Assembly (NCBI GenBank): GCA_963718105.1
Contig: OY970352.1
Coordinates: 620,001-684,000, forward strand
Source of the DNA: DASYKT01 sp963718105
GTDB lineage: Bacteria > Acidobacteriota > Blastocatellia > Pyrinomonadales > Pyrinomonadaceae
DNA length: 64,000 nt
Reading direction: 5' to 3'
The stretch's first letter is position 1. Each line of letters begins with the position of its first letter. The translations under genes and the position numbers were made by a program. Of this stretch, positions 17,748 through 25,159 are shown piece by piece. The notes beneath the pieces were generated by a model. That model saw only the letters and a program-made list of their open reading frames with translations. It searched no databases and was not told where the DNA came from.

Positions 17748-18572
17748 ATGAAGATCAAGAGAATATTGCAGAAATTAATCATCGCTTTCGTGGGGATTTT
17801 TGTGTTATCGCTTCCGGCGCTGGCGCAGCCGTCATTGAAGGCCGGCAAAAAAGATAACAAACCGGCGGTAGCTACAGGGGCTACGGCCGCTGCGGCAGAG
17901 CCGATTGTTTCGCCGACACCTGAGGCGGGCCTCAAGGACCCGCAGACGCCTGAAGAGGTACAGGAAGACGCTTACATCACCACGATGTATACGAACAGCA
18001 TCATGCGGGATTACAAACTCGGGCCGGAAGACGTCATCTCCGTCGAAGTTTTCGGGCAGTGTCCGAATTACTGCAAAATGAACGTGACCGTTCCGCCGAC
18101 CGGCAGGATCTCTTATCCGCTGATCAAGGAAGGTGTTTTTGTTGCCGGCAGGACCGTGGAGCAGGTCGCCGAAGAGATCACCAAAAAACTTGACGAATAC
18201 ATTATCGAACCCAAGGTCCAGGTCACTCTGGATAAGGCGATGTCCGCGCGCTATAGCGTTTTGGGCGAGGTGCGCAGCCCCGGTATCAAACCGATGACCC
18301 GCCGCATCAGCATCTATGAAGCGATCGGCGAAGCAGGCGGTTTGGCGGAAACGGGAAGTAAAAAGAACGTTGTTATCATCCGCATGGGAACCGACGGCAA
18401 ACTGGTCACGCAGAATGTGAATCTGGGCAGCATCGAAAAAGGAAAAGCGGACATGATATTCCTGTCGCCCGGCGACCAGGTAGTGGTCCAGGGAAATATG
18501 ATGAAGAAACTCGACGGCGTTCTCAAGGTATTTTCCATCTTTAGTTTTGCCCGCGTCTTTGGCGGTTTCTAG
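17748..18572 (+). CDS. Polysaccharide export protein (Wza-like, SLBB domain)
   Basis: A 274-residue secreted protein. Its signal peptide is IIAFVGIFVLSLPALAQP (cleavage near 27, no lipobox). The poly_export domain starts at YKLGPEDVISVEVFGQ (about 88-103) and continues with VTVPPTGRISYPLIKEGVFV and EQVAEEITKKLDEYI. One SLBB domain follows (YSVLGEVRSPGIKPMTRRI and EAIGEAGGLAETGSKKNVVI). This is the periplasmic/outer-membrane conduit for the polymer. It is shorter than E. coli Wza and lacks the lipidated Cys, as is usual in exosortase-type loci. Confidence 0.9.
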   Translation: MKIKRILQKLIIAFVGIFVLSLPALAQPSLKAGKKDNKPAVATGATAAAAEPIVSPTPEAGLKDPQTPEEVQEDAYITTMYTNSIMRDYKLGPEDVISVEVFGQCPNYCKMNVTVPPTGRISYPLIKEGVFVAGRTVEQVAEEITKKLDEYIIEPKVQVTLDKAMSARYSVLGEVRSPGIKPMTRRISIYEAIGEAGGLAETGSKKNVVIIRMGTDGKLVTQNVNLGSIEKGKADMIFLSPGDQVVVQGNMMKKLDGVLKVFSIFSFARVFGGF

Positions 18573-18593
18573 GAATTGATCGAGCAAAAAATT

Positions 18594-19556
18594 ATGCGCT
18601 GCTCAAAAAACATATTACTGCTCGTTTTCTGCTTGCTGCTTTTATCCCCTTCAGTTTTTGCGGGCTGGATAAAACAGAAAGTGAATTCATTCGCCTGGTT
18701 TCAGGGCGTCTATTTTCTCAACGAGCAAAAAGGCTGGATCGTAGGCAGCCGCGGCACCATTCTGGCGACGCAGGACGGCGGCGACAGTTGGCAAAAACTT
18801 TCTTCGGGCACCGACGATACGCTCCGCGATGTTTATTTTTTCGATGAGCAATACGGGCTGATCCTGTGCGAAAGAAATCGCTATCAATTAGGCGGCAGCG
18901 CGCCTTCTTATTTAATAAAGACAACGGATGGCGGCGCGCACTGGTCTCCGATGGAGATCGGCGGCGCGGGTTCGCCGATGCTGGTGAATTTTTTCTTTGG
19001 CAAGGACCAGCGCGGCTGGGCAGTAGGTGAAGGCGGCGCGGTCTTTTCAATGGAAGACAGCGCGAACGCATGGCGCAAACACACATCGCCGACGGTTTTC
19101 GCGATGATGGACGGCGCCTTCAGCAACGATCTCAACGGATGCCTGGTGGGCGGCGGGGGAACGATCCTCTTTACCGAAGACGGCGGGCAGCTTTGGAATA
19201 TCTCGACCGTTTTTGGAAAATCCGAAACAAAACTTAATTCGGTATTTTTTACCGACGCGCGAAACGGCTGGACGGTCGGTTCGCAAGGCAAAATTTTCGC
19301 GACCACTAACGGCGGAAAATCATGGCGGCCGCAGCCGACCACGGTAACCGCCGATCTCTTTGATGTGAATTTTACCAGCGCCAATGAAGGCTGGGCGGTC
19401 GGCGCGAACGGCACCCTTCTGCGCACGCAAAGCGCCGGGCGCGTCTGGAGCAGCGTGGGCAGCAGCGTGACGCACAAGCTCGAACGCGTGTTTTTCGTCA
19501 ACCCCAATAAAGGCTGGGTCGTCGGATTTGGCGGTACCGTTCTTAGATATCAATAG
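18594..19556 (+). CDS. YCF48-like beta-propeller secreted protein
   Basis: About 320 residues with a signal peptide (LLLVFCLLLLSPSVFAG). It then carries about six ~45-residue repeats of the form F.D...GW.VG..G.I..T.DGG..W (for example EQKGWIVGSRGTILATQDGG, then DARNGWTVGSQGKIFATTNGG). This is the YCF48/BNR-like propeller otherwise known from the photosystem II assembly factor. Homologues occur near the end of exosortase exopolysaccharide loci, with unknown role. I prefer ATG 18594 because it directly precedes the signal peptide; a TTG at 18576 is possible. It is the last gene before the terminator at 19585. Confidence 0.87.
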   Translation: MRCSKNILLLVFCLLLLSPSVFAGWIKQKVNSFAWFQGVYFLNEQKGWIVGSRGTILATQDGGDSWQKLSSGTDDTLRDVYFFDEQYGLILCERNRYQLGGSAPSYLIKTTDGGAHWSPMEIGGAGSPMLVNFFFGKDQRGWAVGEGGAVFSMEDSANAWRKHTSPTVFAMMDGAFSNDLNGCLVGGGGTILFTEDGGQLWNISTVFGKSETKLNSVFFTDARNGWTVGSQGKIFATTNGGKSWRPQPTTVTADLFDVNFTSANEGWAVGANGTLLRTQSAGRVWSSVGSSVTHKLERVFFVNPNKGWVVGFGGTVLRYQ

Positions 19557-19584
19557 GGAATTAAGATCCGGGATAAAGATTGTT

Positions 19585-19615
19585 AATGCTCTCATCTGAG
19601 GGCATTATCTTTTTT
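19585..19615 (+). terminator. Rho-independent terminator of the exopolysaccharide operon
   Basis: AATGCTCTC-ATCT-GAGGGCATT (9-bp stem with one T-G pair) is followed by ATCTTTTTT. It lies 29 bp after the stop codon of the YCF48-like gene. Confidence 0.88.
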
Positions 19616-19636
19616 AAACTCTAACTAATCAACGAC

Positions 19637-19731
19637 TTCTTCGCCATTCGGAATAGATGATAACCGGTAGATGACGGATGATAGATCGGATCTCTCAACT
19701 ATCAACTATGATCTTCCGAATAGTTATTTGA
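19637..19731. repeat. Dispersed palindromic repeat, copy 2
   Basis: A diverged relative of the element at 6231-6323: shared CATTCGGAATAGATGATAAC, TAGATGAC.GAT.ATAGATCG and right end TCCGAATAGTTATTTGATA. The inverted arms are less perfect here. It lies in the 271-bp gap between the operon terminator and the FG-GAP-like gene. Confidence 0.75.
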
Positions 19732-19827
19732 TAGCACTCCGCTAATGGGGCACTACCGGATTTAAAAAAACGTTGTATTACCGCTTGTACTGGGATAAAA
19801 TGCAAAAAAAACCTCAGGAGGACAACT

Positions 19828-21225
19828 ATGACGGTATTTACCAAACGCAATGCTGTGGCGCTGTGCCAGCTTGCGATAACCTTTTTTCTTTTGAATACCA
19901 TTGTGGCATTAGGTAATGGTGAATGTAATAGCCTTGGGCCTCCGACGACGACGACGGGTGCGATCGCCGGAGGCGATACGGCGCAGACCACGCGTATGTT
20001 CCGCGACGGCAGAGGCACAACCTGCCTGTTCAACAGGCCTCAGACGACCTCGGCGGGAAGCTATCTTTCGGATCAACACTCGTTCACTAATTCATCCGGC
20101 GGGACGGAATGCGTGCAGGTGGATCTCGACGCCACCGGCTGTGGAGTTGCGACTAACCAGATCAGCATGGCGGCATATCTGACCAGTTACAATCCCGCAA
20201 GTATTTTGACCAACGTTATTGCCGATCCGGGTTTGAGTACCGGAGGAAACCTGGTTAACTCGATGAGCTTTAGCGTTCCGAACGGCGCTACTTATATTAT
20301 CGTGGTGCACAACATCAACGCCGGCACTTTCTGTGCAAGTTACAGCTTCAAGCGGTACGAAACGAACGGCTGCCGCAATCCGGGATTTGATGCTGCTAAT
20401 GACGGCAGCGCCGACCTGGCCGTGTTTCGGCCCGGCGCTCAGGGAACATTCTTTACATCGACGTTAGGCGGCGTGACGAACACTAACGCCTATGGAGCTG
20501 CCGGCGACATTCCGACCCCGGGAGATTACACGGGAGACGAAACAACCGATGTCAGCGTTTTCCGCGCCGGCAGTTGGTATACTTCGCTCGATCCCGGTAC
20601 TAACTATGGCCTGAAGAGTTGGGGGATCGCGGGAGACGTTCCGGTGCAGGGCGATTATGACCGGGATGGCATAACCGATGTGGCGATCTATCGCCCCTCC
20701 AATAACCTTTGGCTGGCGCTGAGAAGCTCTGACGGCACCTGGGTTTCGCAAACCGTTGGCGTGGCCGGCGACAAAGCGGTTCCGGCGGATTATGATGGCG
20801 ACGGCAAAACCGACCTGGCTTTGTACAGGCCCAGCAACGGACTTTGGAATATGCTGCAAAGCGGAGGAAATTCTCAATCCGTAAATCAGGTATTGTGGGG
20901 ATTGGCGACCGATATTCCGGTGCCGGGCGACTATGACGGCGACGGCAAAGCGGACCCGGCGGTCTTTCGTCCGAGCGACGGCACCTGGTACATCTTCCGC
21001 AGCTCGGTCGCCACGGGCCAGCCGCAGTATGTAACTTTCGGAACGTCCGGAGACATACCGCAGCCTGCCGATTACGATGGCGATAGAAAGGTCGATCAGG
21101 CGGTTTTCCGTCCGTCGAACGGCACCTGGTATATAAACCAGAGCACCGCCGGTATCGCTATCAGGCAATGGGGCCAGGCTGGAGACGTGCCCGCGAGCGC
21201 ACCGAATCCTAATACAAATCAATAG
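19828..21225 (+). CDS. Secreted FG-GAP/VCBS-like repeat protein
   Basis: A 465-residue protein whose ATG is preceded by a strong ribosome-binding site (AGGAGG). A signal peptide spans about residues 1-30. A Cys-containing N-terminal beta domain (about 30-180) is followed by about six tandem repeats of ~45-50 residues with the core GDYDGDGKTDLA[LV][YF]RPSNG.W, which resemble the Ca2+-binding loops of FG-GAP beta-propellers. This repeat style is frequent in Blastocatellia-type Acidobacteria. It is probably cell-surface or extracellular; no catalytic motif is seen. It ends just before a hairpin at 21253. Confidence 0.85.
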   Translation: MTVFTKRNAVALCQLAITFFLLNTIVALGNGECNSLGPPTTTTGAIAGGDTAQTTRMFRDGRGTTCLFNRPQTTSAGSYLSDQHSFTNSSGGTECVQVDLDATGCGVATNQISMAAYLTSYNPASILTNVIADPGLSTGGNLVNSMSFSVPNGATYIIVVHNINAGTFCASYSFKRYETNGCRNPGFDAANDGSADLAVFRPGAQGTFFTSTLGGVTNTNAYGAAGDIPTPGDYTGDETTDVSVFRAGSWYTSLDPGTNYGLKSWGIAGDVPVQGDYDRDGITDVAIYRPSNNLWLALRSSDGTWVSQTVGVAGDKAVPADYDGDGKTDLALYRPSNGLWNMLQSGGNSQSVNQVLWGLATDIPVPGDYDGDGKADPAVFRPSDGTWYIFRSSVATGQPQYVTFGTSGDIPQPADYDGDRKVDQAVFRPSNGTWYINQSTAGIAIRQWGQAGDVPASAPNPNTNQ

Positions 21226-21252
21226 CCGGATACTGTTTACAGATCCAAAGAT

Positions 21253-21298
21253 CAACTAAGGCTGCGCTGAAAAAAATTAGCGCGGCCTTTCTTAGTTG
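21253..21298 (+). terminator. Hairpin downstream of the FG-GAP-like gene
   Basis: CAACTAAG(G)CTGCGCT pairs with AGCGCGGCC...CTTAGTTG. The stem is long, with a small internal bulge and an A-rich loop, and it lies 28 bp after the stop codon. Only a weak T run (ATTTTGCC) follows, so termination is likely but not certain. Confidence 0.65.
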
Positions 21299-21396
21299 GA
21301 TTTTGCCAATTAAGATCAGTAAAGTGCGGGGAAATGTTGGCAAATCTGCTTTGAGCTTTAAATTTATTGCGGATAGATACAATCCCTATTCCAAAA

Positions 21397-21425
21397 TTGA
21401 CACAATTGGGCTGTTTTATTAGACT
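21397..21425 (+). promoter_or_regulatory. Sigma-70-type promoter of tRNA-Phe
   Basis: A perfect -35 box TTGACA (21397-21402), a 17-bp spacer and the -10 box TAGACT (21420-21425, 4 of 6 consensus). It is placed about 32 bp upstream of the mature tRNA 5' end. Confidence 0.7.
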
Positions 21426-21456
21426 TAAAAACTTGCCTCCGGTAAATAAGAGGTGC

Positions 21457-21585
<129 letters not shown>

Positions 21586-21642
21586 TTATTATGTGCTAAA
21601 TATTGGAAGTCATACCAAAACAGGGTTCTCTCATTTTTCCTG

Positions 21643-24600
21643 CTATTTCCAATTTCCATAAAGGATAAACGGCGACCAATAATATGGATGGGCAAACGGT
21701 TTCGCCGGATTTTCTTTATATACCGGATAATTTTTGGTTGATGTGGGTAGGACAGGCTCATCCCTTTTCTTATCTTCACCTTTTTTCCAGCATACGGCTG
21801 CTGTAGATTGTACTTTCCCGTCTAATAAAGCAAGTTGAGCTTGCCTTATTGCGTCCGCTTTGTTCATCATGCCATCGACCTTGTTTTTGTAAAACAGCTT
21901 CATAAATTCTGCTGTCGAACACTCGTTAACGGACCAAAGAGTCGCGATCACTGAAGCAGCTCCAAATCTCTGCGCCAATTCCGCAAAACTATCGATCTCA
22001 CGGCCGTCTGAATCAGATTCAGAACTACCCGTATCGCATGCCGAAAGTGTCAATAAATCTACCCCAGCGAATAATTTCCCTTCAGGGAACGATCTTTGCG
22101 CTTCCTGACTCATTTCAAATAGCGAAAATGCAGTGCCGTCGCCGAGAACCAGAAACGAACGAGTCAAATCGCCCGGCTGCATTTTAAAGTGCGACGAAAT
22201 ATGTATAACGGGATTCTGTTTCTTTAGCTCTGATAACATTGATTGTCTGGTAAACTCAGAATTTAAGAAGACGTCCCCGTCAAGTAATCCGGTTTTCACA
22301 TTTTTATTTTTAACAATCCCTTCTACTTCCTGCTTCCCCGCGTTTAGCGCAGGAAAATAATAGTACTCTTCATTATTAATTACTTTTTTCTTTTCCTCCG
22401 TGTTAACAAAACCTGAAACTTTCCAGGTAGATTTTGGCGGAGTTAAAATTTGCTTCGTATCAGAACGAGTGAAAACAACATTATTCAAATTTCTACGAAT
22501 CAGGTAGTCTTTTTCGTCATGAAGGGCATTTATGGGAAGATAACGTAAATTGCCATCAAGGTTCCACATAATTGTGGTCGGAACACCTTTTGGCAGCCTA
22601 TTTTCGAGCGGCTTGAAGACAACATCATAAAGTTTTTTAGCTTGGGGAGTAACATCGATCTTCGGTTTGAGCGTCTTGTGATCAACAATTTGGATATTTC
22701 GGGCAAATTCTTTTATGTTTTCGTTTAGAGTGTTTCCATTTACGGGAGTTGAAAAATGCTCGATTCCGGTTTTACTGACGAGGAGCAAATGGAAAACTTC
22801 TTCTCCAATCAGAGTGTAAGCGACCACCGTATTCTGTTTTGTAGAAGTCTCTAGATCAGCCAGCATTTTCTCGATTTCCTCGACTTCCTCGATTTGAAGA
22901 GACCTGTCATTTTCATTTGAAGGCTCTGCAAAATCTGTTTCAAGTCGTTCAATCAAGTTGCCTAATTTATCAAAATCAGGGTTACTCAAAAATTTCTCCC
23001 TGGAGTTTATTAAACTTCCTCGCAGCTTCTGTATTTCTATCAAAGCTGCTTTTTCGTGGCTGGTATAGAATATTGTTTTATTTGATACCGGGTCATTGTC
23101 AAAGTCAAAAAACTCCTGATCCTGGAATAAATTTATTATTTGTATAGCTTCGTGCAGTCTTTTTTCCTCAATCAACAAACCGATCAATTTCTCAAAGACA
23201 TCTCGATTTTGTTTTAAGAAGGCCTTTTGTGTCGCTACCGGGAATGATTTGATAGTTCTGCGGGTTTCCTGTTTAAGCGCAATGGCCTGCTTACCGAAGA
23301 AAATTGCCAGTCTTTTTTTGTTTAACTTGGTGAAAGCTATCATTCTGTCCGCTAACATGTCTGCCAGTGCAATTTGTTGGTAGAGTGACATTTGAACCAG
23401 CAGTGAGGTACGAAAATTAACCAACGCTCCATTAATGTTATTATTAGCCAGTTGAGCCTTCGCCCATTTATTTTGTATTCTCACAACTTCTTCGAAATTA
23501 ACCTGTTTCGGTCGTTTTTCCTCGGACATTAAGATATTGATAGCCTTGGAATAAACTCCCGCGCCTAACTCGTCGTCACACAAGTCCGCAAAATCCTCGT
23601 GGAAGAGTGCCAGAGCAGTATGATCTTCAAGTGTTTCCAATAATTTTGTGGCTTTAAGAAAAGTTATAACCGCGCCGTCCGTCTTTTTCATCGTCACATA
23701 CACCCGCATGATTTTCTTTAGAGCTAAGGTTTGCGACAAGATCACTTCTTCTTTAAAAGACTTTACCGCGTAATCCAGGGCCTCCTGGTAAATTACCAGA
23801 GATTCTTTATAGTCTCCCTTCTCATATAAGATATCGCCGAACAGAATTTTGTTCACAAAAACTACAAAAGGCTCTTTAGTCTTATCTTCCAGTTTCCTTA
23901 CTTTTTCTCTATATAATCTGGCGTTCCCCTTATCATTGATCCGCTCATACAATAAAGAAATATAGCCTAAGTTATATAAGCGGGTTTCCTGATAATCGCT
24001 GCCATCCGGACTGTTTTCCAAAAGCTTATCCGATTCTAAAAGATTCTTTAAAGCTTCAGCAGCCTTGTTTTCCTGATTGAAATAAACCCTGCCTAATTTT
24101 CCAATCGTGGCGCCAAGTTCGAATTTGAGCTGCAAGTTGCGAAATACTTTAATCGCCTTTACGTAATTTTCCTCTGCCTGGGGATAGAATCTATACTCCA
24201 TCAGAACGTCTCCAAAATACCTTAAAAGGATGCCCTTATCCTCATCTTCCTCATCTTCTTTATAGAGCGATAGGGCCTGAAAATAAGATCTCGCCGCTTC
24301 TTCAGAATTACTCAAGTTGTTATCATAGACTCTCCCCATTTTTTTGAGGCTGGTCACCTCCATAGTTTTTAGCTCTGTTCTTTTACTTTCTTCAGACCGG
24401 ATCACTTCCAATGTGTTTTTGTAATAGTCTACCGATCTCTGAAATTCTCCTTTTTCCTCAAACATTCTGGCGGTAAAGAATAAAAATACTGTTTCGCCTT
24501 CTACGCTCTTAAGGCTCTGGGCTATTTTAAGGCCATTTGCGGTTTTACTAAGTGATGATTGGAATATCTCAGATGATGTCGTGGGAGATATCTCGCCGAT

Positions 24601-25083
24601 AAGTTTGGGGATTTCCTCTAGAAGTTTTCCGATCTGATTTCTTTTGTTCTGCTCTTCTTTTTCAACCAAAATCGCTTCTCGATCTTCGGATGTCGCCATC
24701 CTCGGAGCGAGTCGCTTGATCGTATATACGGCTTTAGAGGTTTTTTCACCGGAGGCAACCACTTGTAGAATATATTTTCCATCTGACTCTGCCGCTGCCG
24801 ATAATAGCTCGAGCCCCTTATCACCTTCAAGACTGTCGATCAGCGCGATCTCCTTGCTATTCGGGTCGAGCAACTTTAATGACACATCGATACCTTTTTG
24901 ATCGACCCTGACCTGGAAAAACTCATCTTTTTTCAGATCTATTTCATAAGAATGCGTGTCACCGCCAGTGATCTCGCGTTCGAAAATGTGATCTGGTGAT
25001 AAGGGACGTGCATTGTTAATTTGACTGAAACTTTGGATTGCCAAACACAATAAACAAAACAAACCTACTATAATTTTTTTCAT
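21643..25083 (-). CDS. Exported TPR-CHAT protein 1 (caspase-fold putative protease)
   Basis: About 1146 residues. A signal peptide (IIVGLFCLLCLAIQSFSQ) is followed by a beta domain resembling bacterial pre-peptidase/PPC modules (about 30-130). Many TPR-like helical repeats follow (about 150-640), then a helical linker and a C-terminal CHAT domain (about 800-1146). The CHAT catalytic pair is visible as His965 in VIHISSHF and Cys1016 in LLTLSACDTG; the tail HPYYWSPFILYGNW is the family terminus. CHAT domains are separase/caspase-clan Cys proteases. The start is ATG 25083, with GAGG 8 nt upstream and the signal peptide directly after; in-frame codons further upstream would overlap the next gene. 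It is last in a minus-strand run that starts at 30629. The target is unknown. Confidence 0.88.
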   Translation of the reverse strand: MKKIIVGLFCLLCLAIQSFSQINNARPLSPDHIFEREITGGDTHSYEIDLKKDEFFQVRVDQKGIDVSLKLLDPNSKEIALIDSLEGDKGLELLSAAAESDGKYILQVVASGEKTSKAVYTIKRLAPRMATSEDREAILVEKEEQNKRNQIGKLLEEIPKLIGEISPTTSSEIFQSSLSKTANGLKIAQSLKSVEGETVFLFFTARMFEEKGEFQRSVDYYKNTLEVIRSEESKRTELKTMEVTSLKKMGRVYDNNLSNSEEAARSYFQALSLYKEDEEDEDKGILLRYFGDVLMEYRFYPQAEENYVKAIKVFRNLQLKFELGATIGKLGRVYFNQENKAAEALKNLLESDKLLENSPDGSDYQETRLYNLGYISLLYERINDKGNARLYREKVRKLEDKTKEPFVVFVNKILFGDILYEKGDYKESLVIYQEALDYAVKSFKEEVILSQTLALKKIMRVYVTMKKTDGAVITFLKATKLLETLEDHTALALFHEDFADLCDDELGAGVYSKAINILMSEEKRPKQVNFEEVVRIQNKWAKAQLANNNINGALVNFRTSLLVQMSLYQQIALADMLADRMIAFTKLNKKRLAIFFGKQAIALKQETRRTIKSFPVATQKAFLKQNRDVFEKLIGLLIEEKRLHEAIQIINLFQDQEFFDFDNDPVSNKTIFYTSHEKAALIEIQKLRGSLINSREKFLSNPDFDKLGNLIERLETDFAEPSNENDRSLQIEEVEEIEKMLADLETSTKQNTVVAYTLIGEEVFHLLLVSKTGIEHFSTPVNGNTLNENIKEFARNIQIVDHKTLKPKIDVTPQAKKLYDVVFKPLENRLPKGVPTTIMWNLDGNLRYLPINALHDEKDYLIRRNLNNVVFTRSDTKQILTPPKSTWKVSGFVNTEEKKKVINNEEYYYFPALNAGKQEVEGIVKNKNVKTGLLDGDVFLNSEFTRQSMLSELKKQNPVIHISSHFKMQPGDLTRSFLVLGDGTAFSLFEMSQEAQRSFPEGKLFAGVDLLTLSACDTGSSESDSDGREIDSFAELAQRFGAASVIATLWSVNECSTAEFMKLFYKNKVDGMMNKADAIRQAQLALLDGKVQSTAAVCWKKGEDKKRDEPVLPTSTKNYPVYKENPAKPFAHPYYWSPFILYGNWK

Positions 25084-25159
25084 GGAAGCCTCAAAAAAAG
25101 TGGAATCAACCTGCATGGGCAGGGCAAATATAAACTGTTGCACCAAAGCATATGCGCTA

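Noticed and set aside
20464..21255. 263-codon minus-strand open frame opposite the FG-GAP-like gene
   Set aside because: It arises from the regular repeat codons of the + strand gene; no start signal or family match.
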